DNA of 64,000 nt from Bog-473 sp963766995 (lineage in GTDB: Bacteria > Actinomycetota > Acidimicrobiia > Acidimicrobiales > RAAP-2): positions 248,001 through 312,000 of the forward strand of contig CAVYCE010000002.1 of assembly GCA_963766995.1 (NCBI GenBank), read 5' to 3'. Position numbers and translations under genes: made by a program. Of this stretch, positions 35,767 to 43,829 are shown piece after piece. The notes under the pieces were generated by a model that was given only the letters and a program-made list of their open reading frames with translations, searched no databases and was not told the origin of the DNA. Every line of letters starts with the position of its first letter. The first letter of the stretch is position 1.

Positions 35767-35798
35767 CCATCCGGGCGTAGCCTGTACTACGGATAGTA
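35767..35798 (+). promoter_or_regulatory. Candidate regulatory region of the diiron gene
   Basis: CCATCC at 35767-35772 resembles the -35 reported for mycobacterial SigK promoters; GGATAG follows after 18 bp. An inverted repeat TACTA-CGGA-TAGTA covers 35785-35798, ending 6 bp before the ATG, so the transcript would be almost leaderless. Functional meaning is inference. Confidence 0.35.
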
Positions 35799-35804
35799 GG
35801 CGTT

Positions 35805-36608
35805 ATGCGAACGACCATCGATTCCTATAAATCACGAGCTGGCCGCCTGGATCTCGAAGGCATCAACTTCGAGGACTTCCGGGATCAGCCCCTCGCGCCC
35901 TCCGACCTCCGCACCCTGCGCTACATGCACGATGTGGAGCACCACACCGTGTGTTACTTGCGCGACCTCTTATTGACTCCGGCCCATCAGGACCCCGAGA
36001 TCACCTCGTTCCTTTCCTGCTGGGTCTTCGAGGAGATGTGGCACGGAGAGGCCATCGGACAGGTGCTCGAGGCTCACGGCGAAGAAGCCGGTGCCCCCCG
36101 CATCGCCGCCCTGCGCGAAGGCCGGCGGCGGCGCCAGGCCATGTCGGCGTTCAGCACCATCGGTTCGGCTGCGTTTGCCGGCCGGGCCTTCATCGCCTTG
36201 CACATGACGTGGGGAGCCATTAACGAATGGACCACGCAGGCCGGCTACGCCCGTTTGGCCGAGAAGGCTGACCACCCGACGCTGCGTGAGCTCTTGAAGC
36301 GCATCATGAAGCAAGAGGGTGGGCACATCGACTTCTACGCCTCAGAGGCCGGTCGCCGACTGGCCGAGAGTCCGAAAGCGCAGAAACTCACCCACTTCGC
36401 GCTCAAGCACTTCTGGCGCCCGGTGGGCTCGGGTGTCATGCCCAAGGAGGAAGTCGGTTTCCTCGTGCGCTATCTCTTCGATGGTGACGACGGTACGGCC
36501 ATGACCTCTCGCATTGACCGCCGAGTCGACCGTCTGCCCGGACAAGCCGATCTGCATCTCCTCGAGCGCGCCGTGGGCAAGCTCTCACTGCAGACGTCCG
36601 CCGCATAG
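35805..36608 (+). CDS. Ferritin-like diiron protein (acyl-ACP desaturase-like fold)
   Basis: A 267-residue all-helical protein. Potential diiron ligands are in MHDVEHHTVCYLRDL, FEEMWHGEAIGQ (E-x-x-H), INEWTTQAGY and KQEGGHIDFYASEAG (E-x-x-H), the four-helix pattern of desaturase and R2-like proteins. There is no signal peptide. The C-terminal tail includes FWRPVGSGVMPKEEV. Family-like proteins in Actinobacteria are often annotated acyl-ACP desaturase or ferritin-like; the reaction is not known. It faces the sigma/anti-sigma pair and leads into two exported ferritin-like genes and a cupredoxin. Confidence 0.8.
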   Translation: MRTTIDSYKSRAGRLDLEGINFEDFRDQPLAPSDLRTLRYMHDVEHHTVCYLRDLLLTPAHQDPEITSFLSCWVFEEMWHGEAIGQVLEAHGEEAGAPRIAALREGRRRRQAMSAFSTIGSAAFAGRAFIALHMTWGAINEWTTQAGYARLAEKADHPTLRELLKRIMKQEGGHIDFYASEAGRRLAESPKAQKLTHFALKHFWRPVGSGVMPKEEVGFLVRYLFDGDDGTAMTSRIDRRVDRLPGQADLHLLERAVGKLSLQTSAA

Positions 36609-36714
36609 CTGACACAGGGATGGAGCAGATTCGCCGCAGAAACGCGCGAAATCTGAAATCCGCCTGAGGTCGGCCTCCGAATAGTGGGTGAACCCACTGA
36701 CTGAGGAGGTCACT

Positions 36715-37575
36715 ATGACCGCTGATCCCCGGGCACTCTCCGACTTGATCGAAGAGTCCCAAGACCTGCAGGTCGATGCCATGCGGCCGACGCACGATGC
36801 ACTCAATGAACTCATTGAGTTGCACCACGAGTCGGCTGACGATGACGTCGCTGCCAATCTGAGCTTCCACGAGGAGCACAAGGCTGCGCTTGGTGCCAGC
36901 TTCGGCGCGGCGACGATCCTCGGCGCTGCCGGCGGATTGGCGCTGGTCGGCGCACTGGCCTCGGCGGCTGGTGCCTCGAGCTCGAAGGACGTGCAGATCC
37001 TCCAGACTGCAGCTTCCATCGAGAACCTCGCTGTGGCCACATACAAGACGGCACTCACGCTTCCTTACATCGGTGGCTCAGCGGCCGACCCAGTGGTGAC
37101 CAAGTTCTGCCAGGTCACCATGGGACAGCACGCCCAGCACGCCGACGCCTTCAATGCGGCGGCGACCGGCATGGGCGGGAAAGCTCAACACAAGCCTGAC
37201 CCCGCCTTCGTGCCCGTGGTCAACAAGGCCGTGAAGTCACTCGGTGGCGCCACGGCTGCGCAAGGTGCCCTCGGCGTCGTGGGCCTCGCCCTCGAGCTCG
37301 AGAACATCGCAGCCGAGACCTATATAAAGGACACGGTCCTGGCCAAGAAGTCCACCAACAAGGCGTTGTTTGCCAGCGTGATGGGCATCGAGGCACAGCA
37401 CGTCAGCGTCTTGCTGGCAGTGCAGGCCCTTTTGAAGGCCGGCGCTCCCCAGCTCATTTCGCTGGCCCCCGGCACTGGCGCCATGCTTCCGGCCGTTGCC
37501 GGCAGTCTCGGCTTCCCCAATGCCTTCTACAAGACCAACAGCGCCGCCCCGGCCAAGCAAGGAGCCGTCAAGTGA
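36715..37575 (+). CDS. Ferritin-like domain protein (first of a pair), hydrophobic segment but no twin arginine
   Basis: A 286-residue protein with an N-terminal hydrophilic stretch of about 60 residues, then a hydrophobic Gly/Ala-rich segment (GAATILGAAGGLALVGALASAAGA) and a ferritin-like domain with SIENLAVATYKTAL, MGQHAQHADAF, ALELENIAAETY and GIEAQHVSVL, whose Glu and E/Q-x-x-H residues fit metal ligands. The ATG at 36715 follows a GGAGG site; an upstream GTG is less likely. The layout mirrors the next gene, which has a Tat motif where this has EEHKAAL, so export may depend on the partner. It overlaps that gene as GTGA. Confidence 0.82.
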   Translation: MTADPRALSDLIEESQDLQVDAMRPTHDALNELIELHHESADDDVAANLSFHEEHKAALGASFGAATILGAAGGLALVGALASAAGASSSKDVQILQTAASIENLAVATYKTALTLPYIGGSAADPVVTKFCQVTMGQHAQHADAFNAAATGMGGKAQHKPDPAFVPVVNKAVKSLGGATAAQGALGVVGLALELENIAAETYIKDTVLAKKSTNKALFASVMGIEAQHVSVLLAVQALLKAGAPQLISLAPGTGAMLPAVAGSLGFPNAFYKTNSAAPAKQGAVK

Positions 37576-38390
37576 GTAAGCGATCGAAGGCAGTGTTCGA
37601 AGGTTCCGAGAGCGAGCTGCTCAGCATGACCAGCGAACTCGACGAGATGCACTACGACCTGGGCATGCCCGCCATGCGCGAAGGCGTGGCCAACATGATC
37701 GACAACATGAAGGGTGGTATCCGGCCCACCAGCCGCCGTACCTTCCTCATGGGTGCCGGTGCAGCGGTCGCCGGTGGCGCCGCGCTGGTCACGATTGGTG
37801 CGCCTGCCATGGCTGGCGCGTCGACTCGCAGCCTGCGTTCAGTCAAGACGGCGGACCTGGCAGATGCGGCATTCCCGCCCGCCAACCTAAAGGGTGACTT
37901 GGTGGTGGCCGCAGTGGCCGCCAGCCTCGAGAACCTGGCCGTGTTCGCCTACTCCGCCGGCCTTGCGGCCGCTGGTGCCGGCAAGCTCGGTGCTGTGCCT
38001 CCTGCGGTGGCGACCTTTGCCACCACGGTCAAGGGCCAGCACCAGCAGCACGCCAACGCTTGGAACGGCGTCCTCAAGGGAGCAGGCAAGGCCAAGGTTA
38101 CCGTCACGAACCCGACGTTGACCCCGGTAGTGCAGGCGGACTTCGCCAAGGTGACCGACGTCGCGGGCTTGGCCGAATTGGCCATCACCCTGGAGACCAT
38201 CGCAGCCCAGACGTATCAGGCTGAGACCTCCATGTTGAAGAGCTCGGCCGCTATCGGCCTGTCGTCATCCATTCAGCCGGTGGAGATGCAGCACATCGCC
38301 ATCCTCTACTACGTGCTTGGCATGTACCCCGGGGCCCAGACTGCGAGCGGAACGCCCGTGGCCTTCAACCCGACCAGCCAGGCTCTCTAA
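37572..38390 (+). CDS. Tat-exported ferritin-like protein (second of a pair)
   Basis: A 272-residue paralogue of the preceding gene. The Tat motif SRRTFLMGAG is at residues 54-63, unusually far from the N-terminus, followed by a hydrophobic stretch ending APAMAGA. The mature ferritin-like domain has SLENLAVFAYSAGL, VKGQHQQHANAW, ITLETIAAQTY and PVEMQHIAILYY, matching the ligand positions of its partner. GTG start overlaps the previous stop (GTGA), and the cupredoxin begins three bases after its end. Tat export suits a protein folded with metal in the cytoplasm. Function unknown. Confidence 0.86.
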   Translation: MSKRSKAVFEGSESELLSMTSELDEMHYDLGMPAMREGVANMIDNMKGGIRPTSRRTFLMGAGAAVAGGAALVTIGAPAMAGASTRSLRSVKTADLADAAFPPANLKGDLVVAAVAASLENLAVFAYSAGLAAAGAGKLGAVPPAVATFATTVKGQHQQHANAWNGVLKGAGKAKVTVTNPTLTPVVQADFAKVTDVAGLAELAITLETIAAQTYQAETSMLKSSAAIGLSSSIQPVEMQHIAILYYVLGMYPGAQTASGTPVAFNPTSQAL

Positions 38391-38393
38391 GCA

Positions 38394-38762
38394 ATGCGTC
38401 TACGGAATGGGGCGGGCGTCCTGCTGTTGGCAGGCGCCCTGCTCCTCTCCGCCACTGGCGGTTGGAGCGCAGTCTCTGCAGGTGCGGCGGTTCGGACTTC
38501 TCACACGAGCAAGGTCGCCCGGGTGACGATCCAGAACTTCATGTTCCGCCCCATGCGGTTAGTCGTGTCACCCGGCGAGACCGTGAAGGTCACCAACAAG
38601 GACTCAGCCACCCACACCCTCACCGCGGTCGACGGGAAGTTCAACTCCGGAAACGTTCGCCAGAACCAAACCAAGTCGTTCAAGGCGCCCAAGAAGAAGG
38701 GCAGCTACAACTACATCTGCAACATCCATCAGTACATGATGGGCAGCATTACCGTCCGCTGA
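38394..38762 (+). CDS. Secreted cupredoxin (plastocyanin/azurin-like blue copper protein)
   Basis: A 122-residue protein with a signal peptide (RNGAGVLLLAGALLLSATGG; cleavage about 32) and a cupredoxin domain. The copper ligands are visible as His in DSATHTLTAVDG and Cys, His and Met in YICNIHQYMMG, a type 1 site C-x2-H-x3/4-M. The partner loop FMFRPMRLVVSPGETVKVTNKD is typical of the plastocyanin family. It follows the Tat-exported ferritin-like protein by 3 bases, suggesting electron transfer or copper handling together with it. Its 3' end overlaps the convergent dapE by 14 bp. Confidence 0.92.
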   Translation: MRLRNGAGVLLLAGALLLSATGGWSAVSAGAAVRTSHTSKVARVTIQNFMFRPMRLVVSPGETVKVTNKDSATHTLTAVDGKFNSGNVRQNQTKSFKAPKKKGSYNYICNIHQYMMGSITVR

Positions 38763-39816
38763 GCAAGGCCTCCAGCACCGCTCGGGTACTTTCCAACTGG
38801 GCCCGGGTGACGTGCTCGTCAGGATGATGGGCCAGCAGCGGATCACCGGGACCAAAGTTGGCCGCCGGAACACCGTGGGCCCAGAACGAAGCGACGTCGG
38901 TCCAACCAACTTTGGCTCGGGGCGCAGTGCCGGTGTGGGCGACCAATGAACTCAGCAGAGGGTGCTCCAGTGACGGGGGGGCACCCTCTGCCACGTCCAG
39001 CACCTCGAACGAATCGCCCTGGTCCTCGTGGATGAGTCCGCCCAAAAGATCGCGCACGTAGGCAATGGCCCCATCGCCCGTGCGGTCCGGCGCGAAGCGA
39101 AAATTGATGGTGATCGCTGCCGCATCGGGCACCACATTGGATGCCACTCCCCCGGTGATGGCCACGGTCTGGAGCTGCTCGGCATAGACGCAGCCGTCAA
39201 GGGTCACTTCGCGGCTTTTCCATTTCGCCACCGTGTTCAGCACTGGAGCCAGGCCATGAATGGCGTTTCGCCCCGCAAATGGGCGCGCCGTGTGGGATCG
39301 GATTCCGTTGGTACTGACCCGGACCCGCAGAGTGCCTTGGCAGCCCGCTTCCACCAAGGCGTCCGTGGGCTCGCCCAATATGGCGGCATCGCCGGCGAGG
39401 AGCTCGGGCCGATTGGACCACAGTTCGAGTAAGCCGTTCTCGTCCCGACTGAGCTCTTCACAGGCATAAAAGCACCAGGTCAGGTCCATCGTCGGCGTCG
39501 GCGTGGTCACGGCCAGGTCCAGCATGACGGCCAGACCGCCCTTCATATCCGAGGCGCCGAGACCCCAGAGGGTGTCGCCGTCGACCTTGGGCACCGTGTT
39601 GTTGTTGGCCGGCACGGTATCGAGATGCCCGGCCAGCACCAAGCGCTGGTCCCGCCCCAACTGCGTGCGCCCGATGACGTTGTGGCCAATGCGCTCCACG
39701 TCCAGCCAGTCGCAGGCCCGGAGCGCGCGCTCCACCAGATCGGCCAGCGCTCCCTCGTCGTGGCTGAGCGACGGAACGGCAATGAGATCGGCGGTGGCCG
39801 CCAAGAGGTCAGTCAT
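38749..39816 (-). CDS. dapE: Succinyl-diaminopimelate desuccinylase
   Basis: A 355-residue M20 metallopeptidase-like enzyme converting N-succinyl-LL-DAP to LL-DAP and succinate. The metal ligand motif LAGHLDTVPA is near residue 61, the catalytic/metal region GASDMKGGLAVML near 90, the general base CFYACEELSRDENG near 122 and the dimerisation domain (about 165-270). C-terminal ANFGPGDPLLAHHPDEHV supplies the last His ligand. The actinobacterial-length DapE fits the neighbouring dapD 12 bases upstream. It converges on and overlaps the cupredoxin gene. Confidence 0.93.
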   Translation of the reverse strand: MTDLLAATADLIAVPSLSHDEGALADLVERALRACDWLDVERIGHNVIGRTQLGRDQRLVLAGHLDTVPANNNTVPKVDGDTLWGLGASDMKGGLAVMLDLAVTTPTPTMDLTWCFYACEELSRDENGLLELWSNRPELLAGDAAILGEPTDALVEAGCQGTLRVRVSTNGIRSHTARPFAGRNAIHGLAPVLNTVAKWKSREVTLDGCVYAEQLQTVAITGGVASNVVPDAAAITINFRFAPDRTGDGAIAYVRDLLGGLIHEDQGDSFEVLDVAEGAPPSLEHPLLSSLVAHTGTAPRAKVGWTDVASFWAHGVPAANFGPGDPLLAHHPDEHVTRAQLESTRAVLEALLSGR

Positions 39817-39828
39817 TTCGCGGTCACT

Positions 39829-40656
39829 TCAGGCGCTGGCACCGTGCTCCCGCAACACTGCGTTGATCTGTGCCTTGTCGTGCCGCTCGCCCTCAGTCAG
39901 CCGCTTGATGACGAGCACGCATGGCACGAAGAATTCTCCGCCCGGGTATTCACGGCGCCGGCTGGCTCGGATGGCCACGCACCAGGGCGGCACCACACCC
40001 CGGCTGATCTCCTCACCCGTCTCAGCGTCGAACACGGGAATCGACGGATCGAGGAAGCTCCCGGCGCTCAACACGGCGCCACGGCCGACCCGGGCCCCGC
40101 CCGTCACCATGCACCGGCTGCCAATGAACGCGTCGTCTTCCACCACCACCGGCACAGCATTCGGGGGTTCGAGCACGCCACCGATTCCGACGCCTCCAGA
40201 GAGATGGACGCGCGCCCCTATTTGGGCACACGAGGCCACGGTGGCCCACGTATCAACCATGGTGTCCGGCCCCACCCAGGCTCCGATGTTGACGTAGGAC
40301 GGCATGAGAACGACACCACGGGACAGGAACGAACCCCACCGTGCTGAAGCACCTGGCAAGGCGCGCACTCCCGCCGCGGCGAACCCGTGCTTGAGCGGCA
40401 GCTTGTCCGCATATTCGAATGGGCCGTGCTCAATCGTCTCCATGCCGCGGAGTGAGAACAACATGAGGATCGACTTCTTCAGCCATTCGTGTACGACGAC
40501 TTCATCAGTGCTGGCATCCACCTCGGCCACCCGAGCCTGGCCGGAGTCCAGCAACTCGACCGCCTCGTTCACCAGGGCAGCGGCGTCAAAATCTGCGGGA
40601 TTCAGCTCGCCCCTGCGTTCCCACAGCTCTTCTATCTGCGATTGGAGATCAGCCAT
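39829..40656 (-). CDS. dapD: Tetrahydrodipicolinate N-succinyltransferase, E. coli type
   Basis: A 275-residue left-handed beta-helix acyltransferase that succinylates tetrahydrodipicolinate. The N-terminal helices (SQIEELWERRGELNP) and KKSILMLFSLR are followed by hexapeptide repeats including VLMPSYVNIGAWVGPDTMVDTWATVASCAQIG and HLSGGVGIGGVLEPP (in parts). Length and these motifs match the proteobacterial DapD, not the longer divergent form of Mycobacterium and Corynebacterium, as far as I recall those. It precedes dapE by 12 bases. ATG at 40656. Confidence 0.94.
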   Translation of the reverse strand: MADLQSQIEELWERRGELNPADFDAAALVNEAVELLDSGQARVAEVDASTDEVVVHEWLKKSILMLFSLRGMETIEHGPFEYADKLPLKHGFAAAGVRALPGASARWGSFLSRGVVLMPSYVNIGAWVGPDTMVDTWATVASCAQIGARVHLSGGVGIGGVLEPPNAVPVVVEDDAFIGSRCMVTGGARVGRGAVLSAGSFLDPSIPVFDAETGEEISRGVVPPWCVAIRASRRREYPGGEFFVPCVLVIKRLTEGERHDKAQINAVLREHGASA

Positions 40657-40811
40657 GACTTACCCTACCGAGCGCTCGACACGCTCTGGTACTGGATCGG
40701 ATCGGTTGATCGCATCAGCCCGCGTTGACTATCTGTGAAAAGCGAACGTACCAAGCACCTCAGAATCGGTCGTGTGGTCCGCTCCCTGGCCCTTCCAGCC
40801 TACGAATGGGT

Positions 40812-41297
40812 TCAGTTACCCGGGGGGACCTCGGTATCGAGGGTCGCTGTGCCAGAACTCGCTCCGGAAATGCCGTCCCCGCTGTATACGGCCTCGACGC
40901 CTAGTAGGCCTGGCCCCTTGAACGAATCAATGAAACTCGCAGTAAACGTGTAGCTGGCGGTACAGGGTGTCAGCAAAATCACGCAGTCCTTGGTGAGTGC
41001 CGTCGTGGCCAAGGTTAAGAATTGCGTGCTGGCCGTGATTGGGCCCGCTGGCGCGTAGGCCTTCCAGGTGACCGTGCCCGAAGGGGTGATCAGCAGATCG
41101 AGGGGACCGACGGTCGCCGTGGCCGTAGCCTTGGGCGCCGGCCCGAAGTAGACCGGATTCGGATTGATGCTGACGGACGTGGTGGTCGGAAGGAGGGCCG
41201 TCGAAGCGCTGCCTGGCGCAGCGGCAAGCGTGACGCTCCCAACCATTGCAAGAGCGGCACCGAGTACAGCAATCCGGCGAACGATCTGACCCGTCAT
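40812..41297 (-). CDS. Small secreted Ig-like (bacterial Ig) domain protein
   Basis: A 161-residue protein with a signal peptide (RRIAVLGAALAMVGSVTLAAAPGSAS, in part; cleavage near 32) and a single Ig-like beta-sandwich: TTTSVSINPNPVYFG, the ATATV strand, PSGTVTWKAYAP, and VEAVYSGDGISGASSGTATL, as in Big_3/Big_5-type repeats of secreted proteins. Two Cys (DCVILLTPC) could form a disulfide. No enzyme domain is present. It has its own promoter with a 10-bp hairpin at the transcript start and interrupts the dapD-dapC neighbourhood. Its role is unknown; such domains often stand alone as small surface proteins. Confidence 0.82.
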   Translation of the reverse strand: MTGQIVRRIAVLGAALAMVGSVTLAAAPGSASTALLPTTTSVSINPNPVYFGPAPKATATATVGPLDLLITPSGTVTWKAYAPAGPITASTQFLTLATTALTKDCVILLTPCTASYTFTASFIDSFKGPGLLGVEAVYSGDGISGASSGTATLDTEVPPGN

Positions 41298-41316
41298 TTG
41301 CCAGCCCCTTTTCGAG

Positions 41317-41357
41317 AACGAGGGTGCAGCTCATTTTTACACCCTCGTTGCAGTATA
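41317..41357 (-). promoter_or_regulatory. -10 element and perfect inverted repeat ahead of the Ig-like gene
   Basis: TATACT (minus, 41357-41352) is a good -10. Immediately downstream AACGAGGGTG (minus, 41349-41340) and CACCCTCGTT (41326-41317) form a perfect 10-bp inverted repeat with a 13-nt loop. The transcript would begin in the first arm, so it could be a 5' stem-loop protecting the mRNA or an operator. Distance to the ATG is 19 nt. Confidence 0.6.
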
Positions 41358-41407
41358 AACCGACCGGAACGATCTGCGCGTTGAGACTTCGGTAACCGAG
41401 CTCCCCT

Positions 41408-42538
41408 TCAGAGCCGACCGCTCTCCAGTCGCTCAGCGACCAGCTTCAGGCGCTCCATGGGCTGCACCACCGCCACCCGGACATGTCCCGCTCCCCCGTC
41501 GCCATAGAGGTCGCCAGGACTGACCAGCAGCCCGCCCACCCGGGCTAAGTCCTCGGCCAACGCCCACGCATTGTCCCAACGGGCCTCCGGCACGGGCACC
41601 CACAGGTAGAAGCCCCCTTCGGGCAGCACCACTGGGCAGCCGAACGACCCGAGGGCCTGGGCCATGAACTTGAGTCGCTCCAGATAACGGGCTCGCTGCT
41701 CCGCCACATGGTCGTCGTCCACCAATGCCACGGCACCGGCAGCCTGTGCCGGCCCCGGCACCATCATCCCGGCGTGCTGACGGACGCCGCGCAGGAAGGC
41801 CACCAACTCGGGGTCGCCGGCAAAGAATCCCACGCGCACTCCGGCCAGGTTGGAACGCTTGGACAACGAGTGCACGGCCACCACGCCCTCGAACCCGGTC
41901 TCCAAAATGGTGCGGGGTGCGTCACTCCAAGTGAATTCGGCGTAGCACTCGTCCGAGAAGACGGGTACCCCATGGGTGCGGCCCCACGCCGCTTCGGCCG
42001 CCAAGTCGCCTAGCCCCCCGGTTGGATTCGACGGTGAGTTTGACCACAACACCAGGGCACGCGCGGCATCGGCCGGGTCGATGGCACTCAGATTGAGGCC
42101 TCCAGATCGACCCGGTAATGGTGGTACCGCCACCGCTCGGCAATCGGCCAACGCCGCTCCCATGGCATAGGTCGGGTACGACACCGAGGGATACAAGACG
42201 GTGTCACGTTCGGGGGTACGCAACCGCAAAATATGGGGCACAGAGGCCACCATCTCCTTGGTCCCAACGCAGGCCACCACCGATTCGGGATCGACCGCAT
42301 CCAGACCAAAACGACGGGACAGCCAGGCCGCCGCAGCCGAGCGCAGCCCTGGACTCCCGGCCGAAGCCGGATAGCCCCGCTCACTCCCCGACGAAGCCAG
42401 CGCCTCAACGACCCCGGGTAGGGGCGGGTCACACGGCGTGCCCACCGAGCAGTCGACCAGGCCGCCGGGTAGCCCCTCGGCCAGCTTGCCGAGCGCGGCG
42501 ACCCGTTCATAGGGATACGGCGGTAGCTGGAAGGTCAT
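41408..42538 (-). CDS. dapC: N-succinyldiaminopimelate aminotransferase (DapC-like PLP enzyme)
   Basis: A class I/II aminotransferase of about 376 residues. SNSPSNPTGG near residue 165, SDECYAEFTW near 195 and the PLP-binding lysine in HSLSKRSNLAGVRVGFF near 225 are conserved. N-terminal FQLPPYPYERVAALG matches DapC-type actinobacterial proteins. I place the start at the ATG at 42538 behind GAGGG; the frame is open to 42592. It sits 7 bases after hflX and near the other DAP genes, which supports succinyl-aminoketopimelate as substrate. Other specificities cannot be excluded. Confidence 0.85.
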   Translation of the reverse strand: MTFQLPPYPYERVAALGKLAEGLPGGLVDCSVGTPCDPPLPGVVEALASSGSERGYPASAGSPGLRSAAAAWLSRRFGLDAVDPESVVACVGTKEMVASVPHILRLRTPERDTVLYPSVSYPTYAMGAALADCRAVAVPPLPGRSGGLNLSAIDPADAARALVLWSNSPSNPTGGLGDLAAEAAWGRTHGVPVFSDECYAEFTWSDAPRTILETGFEGVVAVHSLSKRSNLAGVRVGFFAGDPELVAFLRGVRQHAGMMVPGPAQAAGAVALVDDDHVAEQRARYLERLKFMAQALGSFGCPVVLPEGGFYLWVPVPEARWDNAWALAEDLARVGGLLVSPGDLYGDGGAGHVRVAVVQPMERLKLVAERLESGRL

Positions 42539-42545
42539 GCCGCCC

Positions 42546-43829
42546 TCACATGGCCGCCACGAATTCGGCGAAGCGGGCACGCCCGACGTCATCGAGCACC
42601 ACCTGGAGCGTGGCGAACTCCTCGCCGTCGGTCTGCCCCACTACTTCGCCCTCTCGGTGCACGGCCGCCAGTACATCGCCCCGAGCCCATGGCACCACCA
42701 ACTCGACCACTCGATCGGCGCCGCGTATGCGATCACCCACCACTCGCAGGAACTCGTCCACCCCTTCGCCCGTGCGGGCCGATAGAAGCACCGAGCCGTC
42801 GATGCGGTGGGCCAGCTCCTTGGCCGCATCCGGCGCGCCGTCCATCTTGTTGATCACGACCAGTTCCGGTACATCGCCGGCGCCTATCTCCTCAAGCACG
42901 GTGCGAACGGCTGTCATCTGTGTGTCGGCGTGGGCCGCCGTGCCATCAACGACATGGATGAGCAGGTCGGCCAGGCGTACCGAGTCCAGCGTGGTCCGGA
43001 AAGCCTCCACCAGTTGGTGCGGCAACTTGCGCACGAAGCCGACGGTGTCGGTGACCAACACCGTTTCACCGCCCGGAAGGGCGAACTGCCGGGTGCGTGG
43101 ATCGAGTGTGACGAACAGGCGGTTCGCCGCAGGCACATTGGCCTCGGTCAGCTGGTTGAGCAACGTCGATTTGCCGGCGTTGGTGTAGCCCACCAAGGCC
43201 AGCTCGCGGTGGCGACCCCGTGCTCGGCTCCGACGTTGCACCGACCTCGTGCGATCGACCTCACGTAGGTCAGCCTCCAAGCGGTGCATGCGCCGCACTA
43301 AGCGACGGCGATCGACCTCGAGCTGCGTCTCACCCGGGCCACGGGTACCGATCCCTCCGGCCTGCTGGCTCAACCCGCCGCCCCGACCGCGCAGACGGGG
43401 CAGCCGGTACTGCAACAGTGCGAGCTCCACCTGTGCCTTGCCCTCGGGGCTGCGTGCGTTCTGGGCGAAAATGTCGAGGATCACCGCCGTGCGGTCGATG
43501 GCGGTGCGGCCAAAAATCTTCTCCAGGTTGCGCTGCTGTGCCGGGCTGAGCTCCTCGTCGAAGACCACGGTGTCGGCATCGAGGGTGTGGCTGAGGGCAG
43601 CAATCTCTTCGGCCTTCCCCCGTCCCACGAACGTGGCCGGGTCCGGGGTGTCGCGCCGCTGCACCACCCGACCGACGACGTCGGCCCGAGCGCTGTCGAC
43701 CAACAGGGCCAGCTCATCGAGCGCCTCGTCCACTGACTCCGCCGTTGCCCCGGGCAACAGCACCCCGACCAAAATAATCCGCTCCCGAAACGTTCGGTCA
43801 ATGAGCGTCCCCGGCAAGATATTGGTCAA
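42546..43829 (-). CDS. hflX: Ribosome-associated GTPase HflX
   Basis: A 427-residue GTPase that splits stalled ribosomes. The N-terminal HflX domain has DADTVVFDEELSPAQQRNLEK near 92-112, and the Gly-rich RLRGRGGGLSQQAGGIGTRGPGE linker (in parts) follows. The G domain has G1 GYTNAGKST (near 216), G3 DTVGF (near 263) and G4 INKMDGA (near 330). The first codon is TTG at 43829, which overlaps the dapF stop (TTGA). The order miaB-miaA-dapF-hflX is normal in Actinobacteria, and the family is sometimes linked with lexA nearby. Confidence 0.94.
   Translation of the reverse strand: MTNILPGTLIDRTFRERIILVGVLLPGATAESVDEALDELALLVDSARADVVGRVVQRRDTPDPATFVGRGKAEEIAALSHTLDADTVVFDEELSPAQQRNLEKIFGRTAIDRTAVILDIFAQNARSPEGKAQVELALLQYRLPRLRGRGGGLSQQAGGIGTRGPGETQLEVDRRRLVRRMHRLEADLREVDRTRSVQRRSRARGRHRELALVGYTNAGKSTLLNQLTEANVPAANRLFVTLDPRTRQFALPGGETVLVTDTVGFVRKLPHQLVEAFRTTLDSVRLADLLIHVVDGTAAHADTQMTAVRTVLEEIGAGDVPELVVINKMDGAPDAAKELAHRIDGSVLLSARTGEGVDEFLRVVGDRIRGADRVVELVVPWARGDVLAAVHREGEVVGQTDGEEFATLQVVLDDVGRARFAEFVAAM

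Noticed and set aside
36609..36714. SigK-type promoter with CCGAAT at 36677-36682
   Set aside because: The -10-like CCGAAT is present, but no CCATCC lies at the right distance, so it is too weak to list.
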